Notes: generated by a model not told the origin, from the letters alone. DNA of 28,661 nucleotides from a virus (IMGVR_UViG_3300000101_000107:1-28661); one strand, 5' to 3'. Positions 1 through 5,325 are shown, numbered from the stretch's first letter. Made by a program: numbers and translations.

Positions 1-1
1 C

Positions 2-169
2 TTAACCAAAAGCCTTTTTGCGCTCCCCGTGGGTGTTGCAGTTTGGGCTTGGCAAAAACTTCAGGTGGTGGACACTCTAAACACGCGCGTTGCTGTATTG
101 GAAGTGCAGATACAAGGGCTTGAAAATAAGATTGACTTAATCCTAGAAAATGTTGTTAAGAAAAAATAG
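2..169 (+). CDS. small membrane/coiled-coil protein, 5' end cut off
   Basis: The open frame enters from the left edge and stops at TAG 167-169, leaving 55 residues. A hydrophobic segment (SLFALPVGVAVWAW) is followed by a heptad-like helix with repeated L, V and I (RVAVLEVQIQGLENKI) and a lysine tail. One membrane span plus a cytoplasmic or periplasmic coiled coil is common among small phage lysis accessory proteins. The gene lies 57 bases before the endolysin, which fits a lysis role, but no family is recognised. The start is outside the window. Confidence 0.6.
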   Translation, partial: LTKSLFALPVGVAVWAWQKLQVVDTLNTRVAVLEVQIQGLENKIDLILENVVKKK

Positions 170-226
170 TGCTTGCACAACATATAGTATGTGTGTTGCA
201 CTAAGTAAACAACGAAGGAACAAGAT

Positions 227-649
227 GTGGGAAAATACCAATTTGGCGCATCATCTCAAGCACGCCTATCAGAGCTTCACCCTCATTTAATACATATCCT
301 TAGTAAAGCGCTCGACAAAAGCATAATCGACTTCACCGTTATCGAAGGACACCGAACCGTTGAGAGACAAAATGAGCTTTACCGTATGGGCAAAAGCAAG
401 ATTGACGGATATACACGCAAGGGCAAACATAACTATTCGCCATCTCTTGCTGTAGATATTGCCCCTTATCCAATTGATTGGACAGATGTTAACAGGTTTT
501 ATTTTTTGGGGGGTGTTATTAAAGCTACTGCAAAAGAGCTTGGCTATGATTTGCGCTGGGGATATGACTGGGATGGTGACGGAGATTTTAAAGACCAGAC
601 GTTTAATGATGGTCCGCATTTTGAATTAAAGGGAGCGCAATATGAGTAA
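227..649 (+). CDS. M15-family endolysin (VanY/L-Ala-D-Glu peptidase-like)
   Basis: This 140-residue protein is a zinc peptidase of the M15 (VanY/D-Ala-D-Ala carboxypeptidase-like) type that phages use to cut cell-wall peptides. The likely zinc ligands are H68 and D77 in KHNYSPSLAVDIAPY and H131 in DGPHFEL. The conserved EGHRT...RQ stretch lies at residues 40-49. The H-to-D spacing is two residues longer than in the classic HxxGxAxD form. This is the known HNxxPSxAVD variant. The start is GTG at 227, preceded by AAGGA at 215-219; the ATG at 225 is in another frame. There is no signal peptide, so it depends on a holin such as that at 1747. The next gene overlaps by 8 bases. Confidence 0.9.
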   Translation: MGKYQFGASSQARLSELHPHLIHILSKALDKSIIDFTVIEGHRTVERQNELYRMGKSKIDGYTRKGKHNYSPSLAVDIAPYPIDWTDVNRFYFLGGVIKATAKELGYDLRWGYDWDGDGDFKDQTFNDGPHFELKGAQYE

Positions 650-842
650 CTTGTACGAAGCAGCAGACGTTATTGCAGATAAGGCTGATTTAGGGGCTAC
701 CAACTTGGTGGCCTTTGTTTTTAACGAAAATGGCATGGTTGAAGTGGTTTACGGCAGCGCCAACGGCAGCCTTAGCTACGAGCAAACGCGTTGGTTCTTA
801 GGGCAAGCTCAAGAAGAGTGCGAAACACTTTTAGACGAATAA
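642..842 (+). CDS. hypothetical small acidic protein
   Basis: This 66-residue acidic protein begins at an ATG inside the last codons of the endolysin gene, so the two are probably translationally coupled. The GGGAG at 630-634 is a good ribosome site. The sequence (SNLYEAADVIADKADLG...) suggests a small alpha/beta fold with a final helix. No membrane span, cysteine pair or known motif is visible. It lies among lysis genes, but nothing shows its function. Confidence 0.65.
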   Translation: MSNLYEAADVIADKADLGATNLVAFVFNENGMVEVVYGSANGSLSYEQTRWFLGQAQEECETLLDE

Positions 843-856
843 CGAAAGCTAGTGCT

Positions 857-1690
857 ATGGCGCTATTTACTTGCACCTGTTGTCAGGCAATCAAGGGAAC
901 AGAAGAATTTCTATATAAAGACAAAGAGAAGGGTCGCCGCTCAAGGGTATGTAAGGGCTGTGAAAATGCAAGGCGTAGGCAGAAAGCAAAGAAAACAAAG
1001 TATGGCGACCGAATTCTTGTTGTGTCGTGCACGCACTTCCCATTTGACCAGTCGGATTTTTTAGAGTGGATATATAGTAAATGGAAAGAATTTAATTGCA
1101 ATCAATTTATACACCTAGGAGATTTGTATGATGTAGCAGGGTGTAATAGATTCTTTCGTGACCCTCATATGCCAAGTATAGATGAAGAGTTTGACCGAGC
1201 CCGCGTACAATGCCAGCGGCTTTTTACTTTATTTCCTAACGCTCATTACATTGTAGGAAACCACTGCGCGCGTATATCTCGCGCCTTTATAGAAAGTGGA
1301 TTGCCAGAATTGTTAATGCCAGATCCAAGACAAGCGTTTGGCATCCCTGATGGCTGGGAGATTCATAAAGACCACATAGAAATGGGTGACAAGCTATTTG
1401 TGCATGGGGACAACAAGCCTTCGGATGCGTTGGGCTTTGCCAAGATGGTAGGGAAAAAAGTTGTTATGGGAGACAAGCACACCAAGCTAAAAGTAGAGCA
1501 TATAAATAATGATTACAATACCCTGTGGGCTGTAAATGTTGGCTGCGGCATTTCCAGAGAGCGCAAAGCGTTCGACTATACCAAAAAACACATTTCAAAG
1601 CCTATTGTGGGCTGCGCTGTTATTATCAACGACACCCCTCATGTTTTCAATATGCCTTTAGATGAAAACGGAAGGTGGACTGGCAAATAG
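857..1690 (+). CDS. metallophosphoesterase with N-terminal zinc ribbon
   Basis: The 277-residue protein has two parts. Residues 1-45 carry two CxxC pairs (C6/C9 and C32/C35), typical of a zinc ribbon, followed by a basic stretch. Residues 52-260 look like a calcineurin-type phosphoesterase: SCTH (H60), LGDLYD (D89), GNH (N135-H136), FVHGD (H183) and GDKH (H208) match the metal-ligand order of that superfamily. A longer frame starts at 791, but it would run 52 bases into the preceding gene with an unusual basic N-terminus. The ATG at 857 gives a protein starting MALFTC and has AACGAAAG upstream, a leader seen before several genes here. The substrate (nucleic acid, nucleotide or protein) cannot be told. 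Confidence 0.8.
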   Translation: MALFTCTCCQAIKGTEEFLYKDKEKGRRSRVCKGCENARRRQKAKKTKYGDRILVVSCTHFPFDQSDFLEWIYSKWKEFNCNQFIHLGDLYDVAGCNRFFRDPHMPSIDEEFDRARVQCQRLFTLFPNAHYIVGNHCARISRAFIESGLPELLMPDPRQAFGIPDGWEIHKDHIEMGDKLFVHGDNKPSDALGFAKMVGKKVVMGDKHTKLKVEHINNDYNTLWAVNVGCGISRERKAFDYTKKHISKPIVGCAVIINDTPHVFNMPLDENGRWTGK

Positions 1691-1732
1691 CGAGGGCGCT
1701 TGTTAAGAACTCTGGCGGTCATGAGATTTAAT

Positions 1733-1741
1733 TGGTATAAT
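1733..1741 (+). promoter_or_regulatory. extended -10 promoter of the holin gene
   Basis: TGGTATAAT is a textbook extended -10 element (TGn plus TATAAT); no convincing -35 box lies 16-18 bases upstream. TGGTATAATAC also occurs at 2441-2451 (minus strand) and 22165-22175. A start 5-7 bases downstream would fall at the ATG at 1747. Confidence 0.55.
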
Positions 1742-1746
1742 ACGAT

Positions 1747-2112
1747 ATGACAATTCCACTTCTCGACGTAGGCTTAAAGCTTCTAGACAAACTTATTAAA
1801 GACCCTGAGCAGCTTGCAAAGGCTAAATTTGACCTCGTAGAGCTTCAGCAGAGCGGCGCGATTAAAGAGCTTGAGGCAGAGCTGGCGGATGTTGCCAGCG
1901 CTCGTGAGCATGACAAGGCAAGCTATGGGAACTCTGCCGTAGACTTCCTCAGAGGGATTGTGAGGCCTGTTATTACGCTTTCCGCATTCTCTTTCTACGT
2001 GTACGCCAAAGTTGAAGCTGTCGGCCTTACAGCGGAGGACTACGGTATAATTGGCATGGTTCTGGCATTCTGGTTTGGCGGGAAGTTTATTGGTAAAGAC
2101 GTTCAGAAATAA
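1747..2112 (+). CDS. holin, 3TM/GTA-holin-like family
   Basis: This 121-residue protein resembles the phage and gene-transfer-agent holins annotated as GTA_holin_3TM. The N-terminal half is amphipathic and charged (residues 1-58: LLDKLIKDPEQLAKAKFDL and an acidic helix). It is followed by hydrophobic segments at about 66-86 (FLRGIVRPVITLSAFSFYVY) and 98-115 (YGIIGMVLAFWFGGKFIG). RGIVRPVIT and WFGGKF are characteristic of the family. It would permeabilise the inner membrane to release the endolysin encoded at 227. No Shine-Dalgarno sequence precedes the ATG, and an extended -10 element ends only five bases upstream. Confidence 0.8.
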   Translation: MTIPLLDVGLKLLDKLIKDPEQLAKAKFDLVELQQSGAIKELEAELADVASAREHDKASYGNSAVDFLRGIVRPVITLSAFSFYVYAKVEAVGLTAEDYGIIGMVLAFWFGGKFIGKDVQK

Positions 2113-2114
2113 GT

Positions 2115-2132
2115 GCCCCTCTTTCAAGGGGC
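2115..2132. terminator. hairpin between convergent transcripts, possible terminator
   Basis: GCCCCT-CTTTCA-AGGGGC is a perfect 6-bp stem with a 6-base loop, starting two bases after the holin stop codon. The holin gene and the leftward operon ending at 2227 converge here. No real T tract follows on the plus strand; on the minus strand only ACTTATTTC follows. Position supports a terminator more than sequence does. Confidence 0.4.
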
Positions 2133-2181
2133 TGGCCGATTAACACAACGGCTGCGAGATAAGTCACCTTCCTTTCAAACG

Positions 2182-2223
2182 GTTACAAATTGTAACGGGT
2201 TCAAATGTACGATTTTGCCGTAC
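2182..2223. promoter_or_regulatory. palindrome plus hairpin after the leftward operon
   Basis: GTTACAA-A-TTGTAAC (2182-2196) is a perfect 7+7 palindrome around one base. GTACG-ATTTTGC-CGTAC (2207-2223) is a second inverted repeat, four bases from the stop of the minus-strand gene at 2227. The pair could be an operator, a transcript-end structure or both. No T tract is present. Confidence 0.35.
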
Positions 2224-2226
2224 GCT

Positions 2227-2406
2227 TTATTGCCCTTCTATACAGCGCAAGCGGTTGGCAGGGTTGGTGTGTACGCTGCCGCACACAAAGCAGTGCATAA
2301 AGGATACGCGGGGCTTGGTCAATTCGTCTGCAACAGGGTGGTGCATCCGTTCGGAAAGCTCTGTGTCCTCCCAGCCTTTGTCTTGTGGTGTGTCATGTTC
2401 TTTCAT
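2227..2406 (-). CDS. 59-residue CxxC mini-protein
   Basis: A minus-strand frame runs from ATG 2406 to TAA 2227 and encodes 59 residues, starting MKEHDTPQDKGWEDTELSER. The C-terminal half carries HCFVCG (C39, C42) and a third cysteine at C55, suggesting a half zinc knuckle or metal-binding hairpin. CGGAGC lies about 9 bases before the ATG, and an exact extended -10 element lies at 2441-2452 in the right orientation. It is the last gene of the leftward operon. No family is recognised; promoter, ribosome site and natural composition support a real gene. Confidence 0.6.
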   Translation of the reverse strand: MKEHDTPQDKGWEDTELSERMHHPVADELTKPRVSFMHCFVCGSVHTNPANRLRCIEGQ

Positions 2407-2440
2407 AGAAAAAGCTCCGATGTAGCTGTGAACTGTAAAA

Positions 2441-2452
2441 GTATTATACCAC
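2441..2452 (-). promoter_or_regulatory. extended -10 promoter for the mini-protein gene
   Basis: Read leftward this is GTGGTATAATAC, identical over 12 bases to 22164-22175. It begins at the stop codon of the gene at 2452 and would start a transcript with a leader of about 28 bases to the ATG at 2406. No good -35 box is present. Confidence 0.5.
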
Positions 2453-2859
2453 TATTTGAAAGTTTCTAAAATAGCCAAACGCTCTTGGCTTGAGGATGTG
2501 CCCGACATAGCCATGGCTTGATTATAGCTTAGACTAAATATAACGCGGCATGGAGGCATTTTGCCGCTCTTTCCGTATGTTGGATCATAATACCAGCCGT
2601 TATGCTTTACAATGGCGTGTCCGCCTTGCTGGTTTTCGCAAATAACTAGGCGTGACTGGCTGCCTAACTTTTGCATCATGCAAAGTGATATATCCTCGCA
2701 ATCTCCTACCTTGCAATTCTTTTGCCATACGTCTGGCTTGCCATGTTGGCGCTGGTCACTGATGTAAGTGTGATTGATGAAAAGGCTGTTGTTAAGTTCG
2801 TGGTGTGGCGCAAAGCCGCTAGAACACCCAGTCAGTAGCAGGAGGATTAAAGCTCTCAC
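2452..2859 (-). CDS. lipoprotein with transglutaminase-like cysteine protease fold
   Basis: This 135-residue protein begins with a short lipoprotein signal (MRALILLLLTGCSSG) whose lipobox LLTGC places the lipidated cysteine at C12. The mature part has KVGDCEDISL (C54) and GGHAIV...GWYYDPTYG (H81, D92). That order matches the Cys-His-Asp triad of bacterial transglutaminase-like cysteine proteinases (BTLCP type). It would sit in the periplasm, anchored to a membrane. The start is GTG at 2859 with GGAAG seven bases upstream; it overlaps the upstream gene by 41 bases. In an early operon it might modify the envelope or exclude other phages, but that is a guess. Confidence 0.7.
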   Translation of the reverse strand: MRALILLLLTGCSSGFAPHHELNNSLFINHTYISDQRQHGKPDVWQKNCKVGDCEDISLCMMQKLGSQSRLVICENQQGGHAIVKHNGWYYDPTYGKSGKMPPCRVIFSLSYNQAMAMSGTSSSQERLAILETFK

Positions 2860-3205
2860 CGTATAGCTTCCGTATTGTTTCTTTTAGCATCTGTTCTTGA
2901 GTCTTGTAGTTTTTCTCAAACTCGCGCGTCCCATTGTGAACGCAATGACCATAATCTCCGTGACGGTGGCATTTTAAGCAAAGTGGTATCACATGAAAGT
3001 GGCTCGAGCGCTTGCCCATGCCGCTGCCAAACCTGCCGCCTATGCAATGATGCACTTCTACTGGCATTGCGCTACAAGCCGCGCAGGGCAGCTCTGCAAC
3101 GGCTGCTAGGTGCGCCCGCTCTACTTTAGTGCGTGACTTAGCTATTCTTAATACTATCTTCAGCAAGCTTTGAATAGCCTGCGATATCGTGCCAGCTGTC
3201 AGCAT
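2819..3205 (-). CDS. Ref-like / DUF968-type HNH nuclease
   Basis: The core from residue 29 on reads ERAHLAAVAELPCAAC (C41, C44), EVHH (H52, H53), GMGKRSSHFHVIPLC, then LKCHRHGDYG (C79, H80) and H90 with REFEKNY. This resembles the phage Ref family (a RecA-dependent HNH-fold nuclease of phage P1) and the related DUF968 group, with a zinc site and an HH catalytic pair. The ATG at 3205 gives 128 residues but overlaps the upstream gene by 68 bases. The true start may be a weak codon nearer 3150, since residues 1-25 look unlike the family. A role in recombination or host-DNA damage is inferred. Confidence 0.7.
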   Translation of the reverse strand: MLTAGTISQAIQSLLKIVLRIAKSRTKVERAHLAAVAELPCAACSAMPVEVHHCIGGRFGSGMGKRSSHFHVIPLCLKCHRHGDYGHCVHNGTREFEKNYKTQEQMLKETIRKLYGESFNPPATDWVF

Positions 3206-3416
3206 GGTTAGGGTCGCCGTTTACAATGCGGCCAATCTTGTGGCAAATCATGTCGAGGGACTCTTTTTGTGCAGGGCTTAGCTTTGTGTAGCTCTTGCCA
3301 GTGGTGCAGGCGTGCTTCATTTGTTGCGTTACCGCAGAGTGTTCCAAAAAGTCACCATAGCGCTCCCCACGTTCTTTAAGGGTTTGTGTGATATCAGTCA
3401 TAATATGAGCTTTCAT
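3138..3416 (-). CDS. DUF6378-type phage protein
   Basis: This protein of up to 92 residues carries ERGERYGDFLEHS near the N-terminus and then LSPAQKESLDMICHKIGRIVNGDPNHADSWHDIAGY (read in parts). This pattern is recurrent in phage proteins annotated DUF6378. The mostly helical fold with conserved acidic residues recalls all-alpha NTP pyrophosphohydrolases, but that link is inference. Two in-frame ATGs (3416 and 3401) are possible starts; GAAAG before the second makes it plausible. The 3' end overlaps the next gene. Confidence 0.75.
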   Translation of the reverse strand: MKAHIMTDITQTLKERGERYGDFLEHSAVTQQMKHACTTGKSYTKLSPAQKESLDMICHKIGRIVNGDPNHADSWHDIAGYSKLAEDSIKNS

Positions 3417-3423
3417 TTAATTG

Positions 3424-3738
3424 TTATACAAACGCGAGTATTGCCATAATGTCATATTCATCATGAGAACCTTTTGCGCTATTGCAGTCCTTACATAGTA
3501 GCTGTAAATTGTTAATCTTATTTGAGCCATGCTTTGACTTTGGTATTATGTGGTCTACCGTCAAATCTTTTACTGATCCACAATACCCACAATGCTGACC
3601 GTCTCTTTTTAAAAGTTGATTTAAATACCTGCTCTTAAAAGATTTATTCTTAAAGGAAGGCCTGACTTTTGCTTTAGGCCGCTCTTTCCAAGCCTTCATA
3701 AGTTCAGCGTTATTTTTTCTTTGCTGCTCACAAATCAT
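3424..3738 (-). CDS. HNH endonuclease
   Basis: This 104-residue HNH nuclease has a basic N-terminal arm (1-45) and a classic domain: CGYCG (C50, C53), DHIIPKSKHG (D62-H63), N77 in INNLQLLC, and CKDCNSAKG (C82, C85). The two CxxC pairs hold structural zinc, and DH plus N form the beta-beta-alpha metal active site. GAAGG lies seven bases before the ATG. It follows the 590-base non-coding stretch and starts the run of nuclease-type genes. It could be a free-standing homing nuclease or a packaging-type HNH; nothing here distinguishes these. Confidence 0.88.
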   Translation of the reverse strand: MICEQQRKNNAELMKAWKERPKAKVRPSFKNKSFKSRYLNQLLKRDGQHCGYCGSVKDLTVDHIIPKSKHGSNKINNLQLLCKDCNSAKGSHDEYDIMAILAFV

Positions 3739-3759
3739 CTTAAGACCTTCATTTAATTA

Positions 3760-4290
3760 GTGCGCCTTAACCCAAGCGCGGGGGCTACCATACAAAGTTC
3801 CCTTTATACTTTAACCGACTAGAAATCGGGGTCACTGCTCACCAGAGTTAGTTATTTTCATAACCTCAATCAGCTGGAATTGAACCAACCTCCCTCCGCA
3901 CCAGCCCTCGACCAGCGAGTGAGAATCGAACTCACCCTTTGACATGCCACTCAACATCTCAAAGAATGGCCAGACACGCTCTGGCGGGCGACTAACCCCC
4001 ATTTGACTAGGGTGATGCAAAACACTGGCGAGTGTTAAGCGGTTCTTGTTAATTCTGTGCCAGATACGCTCTGACGGGCGATTGAACCGATGCAACCGTC
4101 CAAGACGATTTCGTTGGCAAGCCCAGACTTTCGTCCTTTTTAACATCCGTCATTCAATTTTGTGCCCCGTAAGGTGGAACATTCCTTTTGCGGGCAGGGT
4201 CATCCTACCGTAGCGTCACGAGTCACACTTCCTAAGCTATTGCACATCTAGGTCGCGCCTAGCCGCCGCAAAACTTTTATGTATAAATAC
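3760..4290 (-). ncRNA. candidate structured non-coding RNA (leftward)
   Basis: The stretch 3739-4329 has no convincing gene but is dense in stem-loops, more GC-rich than its flanks. Read leftward: a hairpin at 4163-4196 (TGCCC/GGGCA outer, GGAA/TTCC inner); GGAC-GAAA-GTCT at 4125-4136 (GNRA loop); two copies of a 17-base hairpin (4059-4075, 3969-3985); AACACT-CGCC-AGTGTT (4021-4036); T-arm-like GTGAG-TTCGATT-CTCAC (3919-3935) and GTTGG-TTCAATT-CCAGC (3873-3889); and GTTAT-GAAA-ATAAC (3851-3864). The T-loops fit the tRNA TTCRANY pattern, yet no complete cloverleaf can be drawn. Large phage RNAs such as GOLLD or ROOL, or decayed tRNA genes, are alternatives. Ends are approximate. Confidence 0.45.
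3969..4080 (-). repeat. two copies of a 22-bp hairpin repeat, 90 bp apart
   Basis: Copies at 3969-3990 and 4059-4080 differ at two positions. In each, the first 17 bases fold into a 6-bp stem with a 5-base loop. One difference lies in the loop; the other turns a C-G pair into U-G in leftward RNA, but would give a C-A mismatch in rightward RNA. Confidence 0.7.
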
Positions 4291-4303
4291 AAACATATTT
4301 TAT

Positions 4304-4337
4304 ACTATACTTCATATATAAGTATAGTTCTATACTT
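4304..4337. promoter_or_regulatory. AT-rich inverted repeat, operator-like or terminator-like
   Basis: ACTATACTT (4304-4312) and AAGTATAGT (4320-4328) are perfect 9-bp inverted repeats 7 bases apart; TATACTT recurs at 4331-4337, inside the last codons of the pseudogene. It separates the leftward small genes from the RNA-like region, so it may be an operator, a weak terminator, or part of a promoter (TATAAA follows leftward). Confidence 0.4.
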
Positions 4338-4596
4338 CTTTCATTTTGTTTATTTTTGCAAGGGCTTGTTTTGCGTAAAAGCGGGCTTTACGGTATCTTT
4401 CTGTGTAACAGCCAAACGATATAGGGGCTGCCACTTCTTTAAGACCTAATTCAGCCACCGCCAGGATTTCCTTAGTGCGGGATAACTCGGCGGCTAGGGC
4501 TTCTTAAATAGGGCGCTTGTTCCATTTAAGCCCTTCAACTTCTAAAATAAACCCCGCTTCATGATGCCACTTTGGTACTAATTTAAATTCACTCAT
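4330..4596 (-). pseudogene. broken paralogue of the gene at 12424
   Basis: An 89-codon frame runs from ATG 4596 to TAG 4330 but is interrupted by TAA at 4504-4506 (codon 31). After the stop, the frame continues as AAELSRTKEILAVAELGL, then FGCYTERYRKARFYAKQAL. This is nearly the same as residues 40-90 of the intact gene at 12424-12705. The N-terminal parts differ apart from MSE. The start regions share a 27-bp exact repeat (4586-4612 and 12408-12434). One base change (for example GAA or AAA to TAA) would explain the break. A truncated 30-residue product, readthrough or sequencing error are alternatives. Confidence 0.7.
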
Positions 4597-4612
4597 GGTT
4601 ATTTATCCTTTA
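4586..4612 (-). repeat. junction repeat A, copy 1
   Basis: 27 bases, spanning the ribosome site and start of the broken gene (core AAAGGATAAATAACCATGAG), match 12408-12434 exactly. Confidence 0.85.
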
Positions 4613-4799
4613 TTTTGAATTTTCGTGCATCTCTAGAATGTTGCGTGCCATTTGTGTTGTAATGACAGTAATACTTTTCGCCATCTATAAAAATTTCACC
4701 TGTAAAATCCCAAGGCATTGGTGAAAAAACACCCTCCTCATGTGTAATTCGCATTTCGTTACCGCAAACAGTTTTGTATGTGCCAATCTGTATATCCAT
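4599..4799 (-). CDS. hypothetical 66-residue protein
   Basis: The protein starts MDIQIGTYKTVCGNEMR and ends KFKIKDK. It is rich in aromatic residues and likely beta-sheet (GEIFIDGEKYYCHYN), with two cysteines. A longer in-frame start at 4916 is rejected because the ATG at 4799 follows GGAGGGGG directly. That ribosome site and start are part of a 26-bp sequence found exactly before the gene at 12245. The gene therefore occupies the slot that an unrelated small membrane protein fills in the other operon. Function unknown. Confidence 0.65.
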   Translation of the reverse strand: MDIQIGTYKTVCGNEMRITHEEGVFSPMPWDFTGEIFIDGEKYYCHYNTNGTQHSRDARKFKIKDK

Positions 4800-4822
4800 C
4801 ACTCCCCCTCCTTTGTTGTGTG
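4797..4822 (-). repeat. junction repeat B, copy 1
   Basis: 26 bases holding ACAAAGGAGGGGGAGTGATG match 12222-12247 exactly. A 10-codon frame here (MSNHTTKEGE) ends in the same HTTKEGE tail that closes the protein encoded at 11904-12245, suggesting a remnant of a lost upstream gene. Confidence 0.85.
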
Positions 4823-4833
4823 GTTGCTCATAT

Positions 4834-4965
4834 CTATTTACCCCCCATAAGCTTAAAGGCAAGGGAAGGCGCAAACACACGCAGCGCAAGAAGACCAACA
4901 ATCCATGCAGCGGCAATAGCTGCCATACAAAGAATTACGGCTAAAGTATCGGGTTGTGAGTACAT
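4834..4965 (-). CDS. 43-residue single-span membrane protein
   Basis: ATG 4965 to TAG 4834 encodes a 43-residue protein (starts MYSQPDTLAVILCMAAI, ends AFKLMGGK). One long hydrophobic helix spans about residues 8-32, followed by a short basic tail, so it is likely an inner-membrane protein. GGAAG sits eight bases before the start, and the ATG directly follows the upstream gene's TAA. No family is recognised. Phage early operons often carry such small membrane proteins, some involved in superinfection exclusion or host takeover, but nothing here shows that. Confidence 0.6.
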   Translation of the reverse strand: MYSQPDTLAVILCMAAIAAAWIVGLLALRVFAPSLAFKLMGGK

Positions 4966-5229
4966 TTATTTAGCTTCCAGTTTAGTGCGCACTGCTTCGT
5001 ACTGGTAAATGTGACAGTCCCGTGCCTCAATTCTAACCGTGGTTTCTAGCTGGCGCTGGCGCAAGTGAACATATCCAGCCTCATACGCTTTATAATAAAG
5101 AGCTGGTATTGCGCTTTTATTGTCCATTTGGTCGCCTGCCAAGTCAGCGCTTACATAGTAAGTCCACTTTTCGCCAGCAGGTTGCGATTTAATAAGTTCA
5201 AGCGTGTTAATTTTTGTAGGGGAAGCCAT
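4966..5229 (-). CDS. hypothetical protein, first gene of the leftward operon
   Basis: This 87-residue soluble protein (MASPTKINTLELIKSQPAGEK...) has mixed charge, a Tyr-rich middle and a lysine-rich end. No motif is recognised. It is the promoter-proximal gene of the leftward early operon. Its leader carries AAACGAAAGAC, the same ribosome-site context as the first gene of the rightward operon at 11125, and a TTGACG-17-AATACT promoter lies 33 bases upstream. Confidence 0.65.
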   Translation of the reverse strand: MASPTKINTLELIKSQPAGEKWTYYVSADLAGDQMDNKSAIPALYYKAYEAGYVHLRQRQLETTVRIEARDCHIYQYEAVRTKLEAK

Positions 5230-5261
5230 AAAGGTGTCTTTCGTTTATTATTTATATTTGA

Positions 5262-5290
5262 AGTATTGCCCAAGCCAGGCATGGCGTCAA
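5262..5290 (-). promoter_or_regulatory. leftward early promoter
   Basis: Reading leftward, TTGACG (5285-5290), a 17-bp spacer, then AATACT (5262-5267). The downstream leader contains AATATAAATAATAAA, which is also present after the leftward promoter at 11012-11040. It drives the operon starting at 5229. Confidence 0.6.
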
Positions 5291-5325
5291 GCAATTTTTT
5301 TATTTATTTTTATTTTTTATTGGGG

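Noticed and set aside
172-203. TTGCAC direct repeat with partial inverted symmetry before the endolysin
   Set aside because: Spacing does not give a sigma70 promoter and the symmetry is imperfect.
287-619. 110-codon frame opposite the endolysin
   Set aside because: It overlaps a motif-supported gene and lacks a ribosome site.
3873-3985. tRNA genes on the minus strand
   Set aside because: The T-arms are perfect, but acceptor and D-arms do not pair, the two T-arms are too close for two tRNAs, and no CCA end is found. Kept only as part of the ncRNA candidate.
3832-4146. 104-codon minus-strand frame in the RNA-like region
   Set aside because: Its repeated peptides (RPSERIW, RPPERVW) and EFDS/VQFQ segments are translations of the repeated hairpin and T-arm-like sequences. 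There is no good ribosome site.
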